Source: Mesostigma viride (taxonomy: Eukaryota > Streptophyta > Mesostigmatophyceae > Mesostigmatales > Mesostigmataceae). Taken from it: DNA of 64,000 nt. The position numbers and the translations under genes were made by a program. The stretch is from assembly GCA_009746045.1 (NCBI GenBank), contig RPFO01000715.1, positions 633,449 to 697,448 of the forward strand. The letters are read 5' to 3'. Shown here one piece after another: positions 43,592 to 55,032 of this stretch. Position 1 is the stretch's first letter, and each line of letters opens with the position of its first letter. The notes under the pieces are model-generated. The model ran no database searches. It was given only the letters and a program-made list of their open reading frames with translations, and was not told the DNA's origin.

Positions 43592-45420
43592 AATAAGAGG
43601 CATTGAATTGAATTGAATTGGAACATAACTCCGTTGGGAGTATATGTAGCACATAGCCCAGAGAAGGGGCATATGGCCTATCATACATTCTAAGCTACTT
43701 CCTGCAAGGGTGGGAATGTAAACAACACTTGCTCTAGGTGCACTAAGGCACCTGCACCCTCATGATCTTCACACTATGCCCAGCTAAGGGGGAGTATGTC
43801 ATGTGGGGGAAGATCATCATGGCTATACAAGAGCTAGGGCATGGCTTCTCGACAGAGAGCATCTCTCTGCACTGCGTAGCATGGCTAAATTCTTAGTGCA
43901 ACATCCATGGGGGTCCCGTTATAGGCAGGGCTTGGCTAAATTCTGTAGACAACATCCATGGGGGCCATTATGGGCGCACATGCGCGTGGGCCACATGCTA
44001 GGCTAAGCCTGACTAATCTACACTACTGGTATGGATTCCCTAGTCTGAGGTGGCAGGAGGGGCTGCCAGGGCTTGTGGTCAACGTGGATGACCGCCCCCC
44101 TCCAGTATACCGGCTTCCCCCCTGCGCTGTGCCGGAGCTGAAGGTAGGCCGGCCATAGCTCGCGTCGCCGCTGTTGCTGGGCCAGGGTCAAGTCGTCGTC
44201 CAGCGTGAAGCGAGTCCTCGAGAGCTTCTTGCGGCATTTAAGGAACGACAGCTTGTCCGCCATGTACTTAAAGGTGAGGAGCACGGGTGCCGGGCCAGCC
44301 TTCCCCCGCGCGCGGGGGAGGCGGACAGCCGACATGTCCAGCTCACCAGTGAGTAGCATGGGGGCAAGAATGTCGCGCTTAAATGCCTCACCTGCCGGCT
44401 GGTCGAAGTGCTTGACGATGACATTGTGGCTGCGCCGGGCGATGTCGGTGTCCTCGCGAAGGTCGAGGGCTTGTTGCTTGAGTTGTGCCGAGATGGTGGA
44501 GGTGGTGGAGGTGGTGTGCTGCTTAAGCAAGTCCGCCCAGGTGGAGGGAGCATCGCCGGCCGGGCCAGCAGGCGTCGGCTGGGCGGCGATGTCCTTCACC
44601 GCTTGGGCGGTGAGGCCGGCGGTGTCATGCAAGCTCTCAAGGGCGTTGGCGGTGGCTTGAAGGCGTTGGTCGAGGTCGAGGAGCTGGGCTTTGATGTCGG
44701 CAGTGGAGGCGGAAATGGCCGTGGAGGTGGAGGCGGCGGCGGTGGAAATGTGAGGAAGTTCAGCAGTCAGCGTGCCGCCGATTGCTGCTATGTCGGCAGC
44801 AAGGGGGGTCACGTGCTGCTGAAAGGCTTCCGTGAGGATGGAGCGGAGGGTGGGGACGGAAAGGGGTGAAGCCCAGATCTCGGCGTCAGAGCGCTGGAGA
44901 AGGGAGTTGAGGATGGCGTGCTGGAGATGGGGGCGGAAGCCGCCGATCAACCCGTAGATGTTGGCCCAGCGGCTGCCGTCCGGGGCGAGGAGGCGATTGA
45001 TGGAGTAGAGATGGAGGCACAGGTCGTTAAGCGAAGCGTAATCCCCGAAGAAGATGCAGCGCATAGCATCGGTCGGAGAAATGGTGTCCCAGTCGTAATC
45101 TGCGACCTTGAAAGGCCGGGGACGAAAGCTCGGTTCTGTGTATTGGGGGCGTGAAGACCCTCCTGTGTCGTCGGCTGGGCGGGTGCGCTTGGGGTCAGGC
45201 GATGCAGATGGCGAGGCGTTAAGCCCGGGGGGTTGCGGGACGACCACCAGTGCACGACTAGTGTCATCGCCGCCTGCCGGACCTGATGGCGAAGCTGCAG
45301 CCGGAGCTGCAGACGTATTTTCATTGCCGAGCGCAGCCGCCAGGCTGCGTTGCGTCGAGGCGCGTTTGTTCGCCATATATTGCGTTTTAGATTCGGAAAA
45401 TTATATCTAATAAGAGGCAT
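43592..45420 (-). mobile_element. HAL1-like (ORF1-only) LINE with 12-bp target-site duplication
   Basis: AATAAGAGGCAT flanks the insert at 43592-43603 and 45409-45420. The element (43604-45408, 1,805 bp) is oriented minus: short 5' UTR starting AGATATAATTTTCC, one intact ORF1, about 0.4 kb of 3' UTR, hairpin CTCCCAACGGAG (43640-43629) and a (TTCAA)n tail. No reverse transcriptase is present, so it must move in trans, as half-L1 (HAL1) elements do. Confidence 0.9.
44018..45376 (-). CDS. LINE ORF1-like RNA-binding protein, intact
   Basis: 452 codons without interruption. A low-complexity N-terminus (Ala/Pro/Ser) is followed by a conserved globular region (AMRCIFFGDYASLNDLCLHL, then FRPHLQHAILNSLLQRS), a long coiled coil (about residues 200-290), an RRM-like segment (SHNVIVKHFDQPAGEAF) and a C-terminal FTLDDDLTLAQQQRRRELWP with GKPVYWRGAVIHVDHKPW. 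The last two resemble the RRM and C-terminal domains of L1 ORF1p. Two other copies at 53429-56595 and 57127-63911 are broken. Confidence 0.85.
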   Translation of the reverse strand: MANKRASTQRSLAAALGNENTSAAPAAASPSGPAGGDDTSRALVVVPQPPGLNASPSASPDPKRTRPADDTGGSSRPQYTEPSFRPRPFKVADYDWDTISPTDAMRCIFFGDYASLNDLCLHLYSINRLLAPDGSRWANIYGLIGGFRPHLQHAILNSLLQRSDAEIWASPLSVPTLRSILTEAFQQHVTPLAADIAAIGGTLTAELPHISTAAASTSTAISASTADIKAQLLDLDQRLQATANALESLHDTAGLTAQAVKDIAAQPTPAGPAGDAPSTWADLLKQHTTSTTSTISAQLKQQALDLREDTDIARRSHNVIVKHFDQPAGEAFKRDILAPMLLTGELDMSAVRLPRARGKAGPAPVLLTFKYMADKLSFLKCRKKLSRTRFTLDDDLTLAQQQRRRELWPAYLQLRHSAGGKPVYWRGAVIHVDHKPWQPLLPPQTRESIPVV

Positions 45421-46045
45421 GCCTCTATCCAGATATATTTTCGGAGGCGAGTTTCTAGTGGCGTTAAGTTGTAGTATAGTACGACAACGTGTCAGACCGT
45501 TTACTTTATTCCGACTTCTACATTCAGTTCACCGCTTGGTCAAAAAAGGATCACTTATATCAAGGAAACAACAAAGATCATTTATATACCCTACTTCTCC
45601 GTAAAATCTCATCGACCGGGTTTCGAAACAACCCACGCCAGCCGTAGATGCAGATCCAATGGAGCAAACAACGTCAAGACCGACGCGGCGCCAAATAGTC
45701 GCCACGGTTCCTTTTCTGCGAGCCATTTTACAACGTACGTCGCGCCGCGTCGTGTACCCAGGCCCTTTTCTGAACGTGAGATCCAAAATCCGCTTGCCAG
45801 ACCGGGAACTCCGTCCAATACCGTCGTGCATTGAATTGAATTGGAACATAAGTCCTTCTTTCCGTCACCCTTGATATGTTTTCGTACAATACTACAAATT
45901 CACGCCAATAGAAATTCGCGTCCGAACATATATCTCGATAGAGCTATGCCTCTTATTTAATTTCAAGGTACCTCTTAATTAATCTCGGCCCCCGCCCTGT
46001 GAGAATTTGAGAATTGAGAACTCTGGAGCCAATTTTACCCCGACT

Positions 46046-46547
46046 CAATGCACGACGGTATTGGACGGAGTTCCCGGTCTGGCAAGCGGATTTTGGATCT
46101 CACGTTCAGAAAAGGGCCTGGGTACACGACGCGGCGCGACGTACGTTGTAAAATGGCTCGCAGAAAAGGAACCGTGGCGACTATTTGGCGCCGCGTCGGT
46201 CTTGACGTTGTTTGCTCCGTTGGATCTGCATCTACGGCTGGCGTGGGTTGTTTCGAAACCCGGTCGATGAGATTTTACGGAGAAGTAGGGTATATAAGTG
46301 ATCTTTGTTGTTTCCTTGATATAAGTGATCCTTTTTTGACCAAGCGGTGAACTGAATGTAGAAGTCGGAATAAATTAAACGGTCTGACACGTTGTCGTAC
46401 TATACTACAACTTAACGCCAATAGAAACTCGCCTCCGAAAATATATCTGGATAGAGGCATGCCTCTTATTTAATTTCAAGGTACCTCTTATTTAATCTCG
46501 GGCGGCGCCCTCCGAGAACTTGAGAATTTGAGAACCGGACTCGTGGG
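46046..46547. mobile_element. Long-TIR element, copy III, inverted left arm and middle
   Basis: Reverse-complement copy of about 40690-41190, directly abutting the end motif of copy II. Its own end motif AGTCGGGGTAAAATTG is at 46548-46563. Confidence 0.75.
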
Positions 46548-46905
46548 AGTCGGGGTAAAATTGGCTCCTGATTTCTCAATTCTCAAATTCTCAGAGGGCG
46601 GGGGCCGAGATTAATTAAGAGGTACCTTGAAATTAAATAAGAGGCATAACTCTATCGAGATATATGTTCGGACGCGAATTTCTATTGGCGTGAATTTATA
46701 GTATTGTACGAAAACATGTCGAGGGTGACGGAAAGAAGGATTTATGTTCCAATTCAATTCAATGCACGACGGTATTGGACGGAGTTCCCGGTCTGGCAGG
46801 CGGATTTTGGATCTCACGTTCAGAAAAGGGCTTGGGTACACGACTCGGCGCGACGTACGTTGTAACATGGCTCGCAGAAATGGAACCTTGGCGACTATAT
46901 GGGCA
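46548..46905. mobile_element. Long-TIR element, copy IV, truncated
   Basis: Right arm in forward orientation (46564-46757) followed by the inverted start of the middle (GCACGACGGTATTGGACGG), ending near 46905 where similarity stops. Confidence 0.7.
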
Positions 46906-47790
46906 AGAGGATTTCAGCCGTGGGCAACCAAGCACACATGTCGTCGGGCTAGTCCGACAAGTGCGCACGTGAACCGGCACTCCCGGTCACACACGACACC
47001 ATAGAGATAGTCAGCTGCACCGCCTCATGTCGGCGAAACCCATAGTCCCATCGGAATCGTTTCAGCGACCGGCATTTCCTCTCCGCGTTTCCTCAACCTC
47101 GTTTTCAGGATCATACTCATCGTTCCTGCATTTTCCTCTTCCACGCAGGTTGTGGCTTTTTTGAAAGCCACGAATGTACCCGGGGATGGGACGCTTCGGC
47201 TGCCTCAATGCCTACACATTCAATACGATGTCCCCCTCTCACCTTCCTCCATCATTCCGCTCACATTGCACTACGTGTCTGTGTTTTGTTCTTTTTCTTG
47301 TTAATTCTCGTTTGTTTTGCCTTCTTGTCCCGTTTTTCTTTTACTCTCAGTTACTGAGGGAGCTAGGCTGGGCTGCGCGCTGTGTGTGCTACTCTCGTGT
47401 TTTTCTGTGGGCGCTTGAGAGACTAACCAAGGATCGGGCCCCCCACACGGCAATATCAGCCTTTGCTTTTGTTTACCCTCCCATATCTCTTTACAAACGC
47501 CAAAAAAACACAAAGGCAGGAGCACGGTGACTCATCTGGAACATGAAGAAGGGAAATCTTTTCGTTACAGGAAAGAGGTGTCAAGTATGACAATTGGAAG
47601 GCCCCCCCACTGGGAATCCACATGTTCCGAGTCCATTCAGCTGTGTTGTTAGCCACATCCTGCCCCGGGGAGATGCATCATGGACCACCGCTATCGCGTA
47701 ACGGGTGTTACGCAGTGAATATTGACTTACCTCAATATGCTCCGCTCTGGTTCTGTTTGATGTCTTAGCTCTCAGTGCATCTGAATCATC
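46906..47790. other. Region upstream of the Penelope-like ORF
   Basis: No recognised protein. It may contain the 5' terminal repeat of the Penelope-like element, but I found no matching copy downstream. Confidence 0.35.
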
Positions 47791-50700
47791 ATGAAACACC
47801 TTATGACTTTCTGGCATGCTCTTACCCTCCACAGAATACGGCAATCCAGTGGCATTGATTACCGGAAGTACACTGCTATTTCTCGGCAGTTCCCCTATCG
47901 TATCTCCTCACAGGCATGGCGGAAGCGTTGTCGCATCAACACGCGCCATAACCATCACTGCAAGGATGACCATACTCTACGTCGCCTCCGGCGCTTACAG
48001 CGCACGCATTTGTCGCTTACCAACTCCACTCGCCCACACCCCGTAAGCACCCGTCGCGTCATTTATGCCATTTACAACCGCAGGTACCCTCAGCGTATCT
48101 ACGTTGGCCAGACGCAACGGGATGCCTGGACGCGTTTTCAGGAACATGTCCGAGCGGCACGCCGCCTTCATATTGGCCGCCCTGCCGCCAACGACGACAC
48201 CCCCCTACATGGCGCCATGGCCCAATACGGGTGGTGGGATTGGCGAGTCGTCCCCTTGGAACATGTCCCCGGCACCTTTACCGGCGCCGCTTTTCGCAAA
48301 GCCGCAGGGCATCGGGAAACGTTTTGGAAACGAATGTTACATGCATTTCTGCCCCACGGTTTTTGCATTGAAGGCAAGAGTTTCAAAGCTCGGTCTCGCC
48401 GCCGCCCGCCTCCCCTCCGTCCCCGCCCTCTTATGTTCATCCGTGCCTGGCGTCTGAAGCACAATCTCCACCCATATCGCCCCTATCCCCCCAGCGTCAC
48501 CCCGGCCCCTCCACCTTCCACACATGTGTCCACCGATCCTTCCCTTTACTCCACCAGTCTCCGCTGCTTACGTCACATGTCTCGGCTTATGCAACGCGGC
48601 AACTTTCATGCATCCTATCTCGAAGCCTGCAGCTTGAAGAAGCTTACCAGCTTACACATTGCCGTCGGGTCGTGCTCCCCAGCTGATCTGCAAGTCCCCC
48701 GCTCCCATGCCACTAGTCTGCGAGGCCTTCTCTCACGTATCATTCGGCACCGTGTCAATGGGAATGCAGATGCACTGCGTCCGCGCCGTTTGCTGATCTC
48801 ACCTTTCATTCATGCTGCGATGGATGAGCTGTGTTTGCCACACATTCTGCATTTGCCGCAAGTGCAGGCTGCGATGCCGCTCGTGGTGCGCAACACTTTC
48901 GGCACTCCCATTGCCGCCTGGCATTACTCTCCCACCTTGGGACAAATGGTTTTCAGCAACGGGAAGGTCAGCCGCGATACAACGCCCACCGAGCTGGCCA
49001 CCATCTTGGCAGGGCCCTGCCCCTGCCAACAACAACGGTATTTCAAGTACCTTGATCCCACCTCACAGCACGTCATGACCGCTGACCTCAGCATCCTGCC
49101 GAGCCACACGCTTGTAGACCTTTTTGCCAAAGGCACCAAGTTTCGGCCGTGGGTCCAGCGCACGTGTGCCAAAGAGGTGAATGCACTGCTCTCCACATCA
49201 CTGCGCAAATTCTGCAATGCCATGTGCACGGACCTACAGCTTGCTCCCCTTGCCATGGAACCGTGGTTTCGCGCCGTCATTCACGAATGCAATGCACGTC
49301 TCACCAGGCTTGATTACCGTCTCCAGCAGGTCCACCGCACCACCTGGCTCAACACCACAGATAAAGCACTTCTTGACCACTTCAAGCAGGACTTTATCAT
49401 CACGTGTGTTGACAAGAGTGCCAACAACTTTGCTTTTATATGCAAGAAGCACTACCTTGCTACTTTGCAACACGAGTTGGCGTCCAGCCCTACCTATGTT
49501 CAGCGTGCACAGTCCACCGCCAGTATCACTGCTGCTCATCGGGCTTTTCTGCACAGCCAAAACATTTTTGCTCGGGCATTCCTTAAGCGGCAGCGACGCG
49601 CCACCACCACTACGTTCCCATATCTGTATCTCACTCTCAAGCTGCACAAAACTCCTGTTGCTTTGCGCACCATTGCTGCGTCGCATTCAGCCCCACTGAT
49701 GCCTCTCTCGAAACTCATCTGCCATGCTTTGAATGCTCTTCTCCCCGAAGCCAATGCATTATTATGGGTGGAGGTGCTGTCGAATGCCGGGTATGAATGC
49801 GCTGGTAGTTGGATCGTCATAGACTCAGCCCAAGTACGCCTACGCCTTGCCGCCCTTAGCCGTTCTAAGACAGCAGCAGAGAAACGTATACCTATGCCCA
49901 TAGCCACCTATGATTTCACCACTCTATATACCACACTAGATTTGCACGATTTGAAAGCTCGTTTAGATAGCCTCCTTACTCGTCTGTATGCACGTAGGCC
50001 TCACGGGCGCAACCACCTGCATGTGCGTGACTTTCTCAGACCAAGCCCACGGCAACGTGGCTCTCAGGGATCGCGGCAGGTGCTATCGTGCGGGATGGTT
50101 ATAATTATACTATCACGAAGGCTGACCTTGTTCATTGGATCTCTTATCTTGTTGATAACACCTTCATCTGTTTTGCGGGCAATGTATACCAACAAGCTAT
50201 CGGCATCCCTATGGGCACTAACTGTGCCGGGCTCCTTGCACTACAATACGCTTCCGCGGACACCTTTTTCAGCGGGGAAAGTGCCCCCGGGCTTCCGGGG
50301 CAAATTCAGCAAGCGCTGCGGAACTTAGATACTAAAATTTCGTTTTTGGTTCGTACCGTACAGCCAATCATTTTGCGCCCGGATCAAATTGTGATCTGGA
50401 CACTGAACACGAAAATTTCAGCGGAACGTACGAAACACCAACGCAACTACAGAAATTTTTCAGTGACGAAACTGTAGTACCGTGTACCCAAGCAAAATGT
50501 AGTAGGACTTCGCTAAATTCACGTTCGGAATTTTTCCCCGCAAGATTCCCCCGCAAGATTCCCCCGCACGATTCCCCCCGCTAGGTTCAGGCTCCAGTCG
50601 ATGCTCGCCAAATGGCGCAAAAAAAGAAACATATGTTAAAATCAACGGTGCGAATCCTCGTTACCGCTCGGGTAACATTCTCACTCATTTCGCGTCTCCT

Positions 50701-51338
50701 ACGAACCGTATTGTAGTGTGCAAACCTCTATCTATACACTTATGAGCTTGCATTCATGGAGAATCTCATTGCCTCAAACGATGATGTTCTCATCAGGCGT
50801 TTTATCCATACATGTCGATACATTGATGATGTCGTCGCTTTCGACAACCCTGATTTCGCAACCCATTTGTATATCACCGCTGGTCTGCCTGGCATCTACC
50901 CGCAAGCGTCCCTCACATTAAAGCTCACGTCGCAGGATACTCATGGCAATTACCTCGATCTTAACATTACCCATAACAAGAAGGGCTGGCGTACGGCTGT
51001 CTATGATAAGCGCAAGGATCCTAAATACCAGCAAATTCCTTTTATTCGTTACCCCGATATTCACAGTCTCCTTTCCCACACAGCAAAATATGGTGTTGTT
51101 CTTTCTCAGTTACATCGTTTTTCCCGTCTTTGCCTCTTATCGTGTTGATTTCATCACGACTCTTGTTGAACTCTTGCAGCGTTTATTGGTCAAAGACTAT
51201 GACCGAGCCATTATGCTCCGTCAAGTCCGATGTTTTTTGCAACGTCACCCACATCTGTTCGGTGCTGCCCCTTGGCACAAGCTCTACAAACAGGTCGTGG
51301 ACCGGCTGGATCGCATAGTATCTCCGCACATCTGAACC
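47791..51338 (+). pseudogene. Penelope-like retroelement with N-terminal GIY-YIG domain (Chlamys-like)
   Basis: The frame from 47791 carries a GIY-YIG nuclease near its N-terminus (VIYAIYNRRYPQRIYVGQTQ ... RFQEHVRAA) and then a reverse transcriptase: IATYDFTTLYTTLDLHDL, QQAIGIPMGTNCAGLLA and FIHTCRYIDDVVAFDNPD (YIDD catalytic box). An N-terminal GIY-YIG marks the permuted Chlamys-type Penelope-like elements of green algae and protists. It is broken by a frameshift near 50020-50040 (resuming TATWLSGIAAGAIVRDG), a 480-bp MITE at 50239-50718, and a frameshift near 51120-51130 (resuming YRVDFITTLVELL). The exact 5' start is uncertain. Confidence 0.9.
50237..50720. mobile_element. CACTA-type MITE inside the Penelope-like RT
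   Basis: Perfect 12-bp inverted repeats CACTACAATACG (50239-50250) and CGTATTGTAGTG (50707-50718), flanked by TG on both sides. Removing 50239-50718 and one TG restores the RT reading frame GLLANLYLYTYEL across the junction. The 480-bp element has no transposase; CACTA ends suggest mobilisation by an EnSpm-type enzyme. Confidence 0.9.
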
Positions 51339-51892
51339 CTGTGATGCCAGATCTCCTTTGCGGCCGTTCCGAGCTTGGCACTGGATTCGTTGTCCACGTC
51401 GTCGCGTCGCTGCCGCAACACGATGTTTTCTGGCATCCGCGGGCTTTTGGTTCCCGCCGCACATTTGAAAGTGCTGTCCTCCGGCTTTTTGCCTTTGCAC
51501 CGTGTGCAGTTCTTGGACGTTTGGAATCATGGCATGGCTAACGTGATGACTGACTAGCTAGACCTTTTCAGTGGTTTTCCATTTGCGGGTATTTCCTCGT
51601 AAATGGTGGGGGAGCGATCGCAGCAATGGTGCTCACCACTAGACACTCCCGGCCAGTTAGGCTCGAAACACACGCCCTGATCAAGCATGCTGTTTCCGGC
51701 CCCACCGTCTAGGTCATCTAGTCGCTCCACACGTAAGCCAGCCATAATTTCAATGCACAAGGATACACATTTCCATCACCATTCATCTTCATCATCCTGA
51801 ACGACTCGAAAACGCGGAAAAGATAACGGCAGGCTCGAGCTACCACCATGGTCCGGATTCTCCCGATTTCTGGCCTGCGCTGGTTGTCTCTT
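51339..51892. other. 3' flank of the Penelope-like element and dispersed repeat
   Basis: 51339-51560 may be 3' sequence of the retroelement. 51772-51892 is a copy of the repeat at 26863-26976 (CATCCTGAACGACTCGAAAA). No gene is seen. Confidence 0.45.
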
Positions 51893-52284
51893 TGATATGG
51901 CGCCGCGTCGGTCGTGACGTTGTGTGCATGCTCCGTTGGATCTGCATCTACGGCGTTCGTGGGTTGTTTCGAAACCCGGTCGATGAAATTTTACGGAGAA
52001 GTCGAGTATATAATCGAATCTTTGTTGATTCCTTGATATAGGTGATCCTTTTTTGACCAAGTGGTGAAAATGTAGAAGTCGGAGTAAGCAATACGCCTGA
52101 CACGCTGTCGAACAATACTACAACTTAACGCCAATAGAAACTCGCCTCCAAAAATATATCTGGATAGAGGCATGCCTCTTAATTAATTTCAAGGTACCTC
52201 TTATTTAATCTCGGGCGGCGCCCTCCGAAAACTTGAGAACTTGAGAATTTGAGAACTGGCCTCGAGGGAGTCGGGGTAAAATTG
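51893..52284. mobile_element. Long-TIR element, copy V, inverted and 5'-deleted
   Basis: Matches the inverted left arm of copy III, ending with AGTCGGGGTAAAATTG at 52269-52284. It is more diverged than copies I-III. Confidence 0.7.
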
Positions 52285-52399
52285 CTAGTATATCTACCAC
52301 AAATTTCGAATTTCTGGCGCCACTCTACAGTAAAAGAGTTTTTTTCGCACTTGGGACAAGCTTGGGATGTAGCTTGGGATGCCGTCGGATCAGGAGACC

Positions 52400-52740
52400 C
52401 TTGAGAAAGGGTTAAGATTAAATTATAACACGACTCTGTGGGGAGATCATGTAGCACGTTTGCTTGATGGATGGAGGTGAGCGAAGCCGCGAAACCTAAC
52501 TACATAAGCTAAAGCTCTAGTCGCTCTACAAGTAAGCCAGCCATAATTTCAATGCACAACAAGGCTACATGCACATTTCCATCACCATTCATATTCATCA
52601 TCCTGAACGACTCGAACATGCGGACAAGATAATGGCAGGCTCGAGCTACCGTGGTCCAGATTCTCCCGATTTGGCCTGCGCTGGTTGTCTCCTTGACATA
52701 AGCTAACTCTAAGCTGATGTAGAAAATATCCTAACTACTC
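52400..52740 (-). mobile_element. LINE 3' fragment, minus strand, and dispersed repeat
   Basis: 52434-52520 is the reverse of 26690-26790, with a degraded hairpin (GATCTCCCCACAGAG). 52590-52705 is the dispersed repeat shared with 26863-26976. The 3' tail is at about 52415-52433. Confidence 0.65.
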
Positions 52741-52993
52741 TCAGCAAAGCGCCCCTTCCTCCTGGGGGGGGGGGCTTGCCCACAGGGGCTGGTGTGTGGG
52801 CCTGGACAATGGTCTGCGGCCACCTATTCTTGTCCTGCACAGCATTCCAGACAAGAGAGAGGCTAGGAAATGCGGTGTTCAAACTGAGCTGGGACCATTA
52901 GGTCGGCCGGCAACTGATCTATAATATAGTTCATGGCCCAGGTCTACCAACCCGTCGGGCTGTTAGTCCCTGGCCGGGGCCAGGCCAGGTCAG
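52741..52993. other. No feature recognised
   Basis: GC-rich DNA with a poly-G run at about 52762-52773 and no conserved frame. Confidence 0.4.
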
Positions 52994-54721
52994 GATTAAT
53001 TAATTAATTAATTAATTAATTAATAAGGAACATAACTCCGTTGGGAGTATACTGTAGCACATAGCCCAGAGAAGGGGCATATGGCCTATCATACATTCTA
53101 AGCTACTTCCTGCAAGGGTGGGAATGTAAACGACCCTTGCTCTAGGTGCACCAGGGCACCGGCACTCACCATGCTGTCTTAGGTTCAACCCGCCTAAGGG
53201 GGGGATCCTGGCACGGGGGGGAAGATCATCATAGCTATACAAAAGCTAGAGCGTGGCATCTCAGCAGAGAGCAGCTCTCTGCATGGGCACAGCATAACTA
53301 AATAAAACTAGGCATCATCTGGAGTGTGGCACATCATAGGCACACATGTACATGATTAAATAAAGCGCGTGGCTTAGCGGCTGGGATAGTGCCTCTAGGA
53401 GGCGTACATTTACATGGCCACGGTCTATCTATTCTACACTACTACTGCTGTATTCCCCTAAGCTGGGGCGTCTGGAGTCGCTGGGGCCGCGGGGGGGGTC
53501 GCCTGCCAGGGCTTGTGGCCGGCCGACGTAGATGGCCGCCCCCTTCCAGTACACCGGCTGCCCCGCCTTGGTCTGCCGGAGCTGGAGGTAGGTCGGCCAT
53601 AGCTCCCGTCGCCGTTGTTGCTGCGCCAGGGTCAAGTCGTCATCAAGGGTGAAGAGAGTCTTCTCGAGCCGCTTGCGGCGTCATGAGAAAAGAAATCTTG
53701 TCCGCCGGGGTCTTAAAGGTGAGAAGGAGCGGGGGCGGCCCTGCCTTACCCCGCGCGCGGGGAAGGCGGTGGGCGACCAGCTCGATCTCACCGCCATGCG
53801 ACCAAGGATTTCTCTCTCAAACGCACGCGTAAGCTTCTCGGAATTCTCACCTTCCTCCATGGTGAAGTTCTTGACAATGACGTCGAGGCTGCGCTTGGCG
53901 AGCTCGGCCTCCTCGCGGAGGTCAAGCGTCTGCCGTTGGAGCTGTGCTGCAATGGCGGAGGTGGTGGAGGTGGTATGTTGCTTAACACGTCGTACGTCAA
54001 AACTCAGTCCTAAAAATAGGACTGAGTATGCCAACTTTGAGATCATGTAGCGGTAAGGGTAGGGGGGTACCCCATATGTTTGATATGCATCAGAGCACTC
54101 AATATCATGCTAATGCTTGGGCATATGCCTAAAAAATCATATGTTGACCAAATCATGTAAAATTTTACAAGGGTGTCAACCCATGCTCGCGATTTGGCAA
54201 TTTTCTGTGGAAGGACGAGTTGGGAAAATTCAATAAAATCCATATGCATGTTGAAAAAATATAGGCGTGTAAACAATATAGTTCTTGAAACATGGCAAAA
54301 AACTGGGCTCAATTTGGCCACAGCCTCTACCTGAAACTTACCAAAAACCACCAGCCCTAAGAATGGGTTTCGAGGTTGCTAGCAATGTGCAAGCATGTAA
54401 GTGCGGTCATACTACACACCACCGTGGCAACCAACCATGCCAATCAACTCATTTCCCTTCTAGCATAACAGGAAAACATACTTGCATCATCATATTGCAG
54501 TTATATTATACCTTAGTATATGTGTGAGAGCCTATGCACGCACGTAGGGAATGGGCATTGATACCTACCTACAAAGGGTTTTATTATGAGCCTTAACCAC
54601 CAATATAATGGGTAGGTTAAGCATATTTCAATTGTTTTAACAAGAATAGAGATGGCTAACACTGTTTTGCCTTGCCATGGCATGGCCAACATACTTGCTG
54701 GCACATGATGACAGTGGTTTA

Positions 54722-55032
54722 TCACCAAGATTCTTCACTCACCCGTATAAGCTTGAAAGCACGCTGGATGCAGCCCATGGCCATACAATCACGCAGTATG
54801 AACGTAGCAAAAGAATAACTAACATCTATGAAGGTATTTAAACCCATACAGCGCCTAAAAAACTGCAAAAGTACACTAGGGTAAGGCAAATGCCTGGTAA
54901 CATCATAAAAAATGGGGGGTTTAGAGAGGGGCAGGCAACGGTCAAGAAAGCGCATCAAGATTCGAAACTGACAGCGCCTTGCAAGCTCAAACTCATGTAA
55001 GAACATAACAAAACGATGAGGTGACGATATTT
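54722..55032 (-). other. Second conserved segment of element A
   Basis: LSKPPIFYDVTRHLPYPSVL and FFRRCMGLNTFIDVSYSF on the minus strand match LSKTPFLDASLSQL and SFRGCMGLNTSIYVCYTFPI at 62119-62260 on the plus strand. Conservation between the two TTAA elements shows common descent. It is unclear whether this is coding. Confidence 0.5.

Larger units (their letters stand above)
43515..46045. mobile_element. Long-TIR element, copy II, split by a HAL1-like LINE
   Basis: The left arm starts at 43515 and is cut at 43603; the element resumes at 45409 and ends at the CAATTTTACCCCGACT motif (46030-46045). Its middle (CATTGAATTGAATTGGAACA and flanks) matches copy I. Short ORFs in the middle (such as TRRDVRCKMARRKGT) recur in each copy but have no start or family I recognise. 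Confidence 0.75.

Noticed and set aside
40771-46460. Short recurrent ORFs such as MPLSRYIFGGEFLLALSCSI
   Set aside because: They recur only because the long-TIR repeat recurs, and appear in inverted arms; no conserved domain or start context.
48168-48525. Minus-strand ORFs over the GIY-YIG region
   Set aside because: Shadows of the Penelope-like frame.
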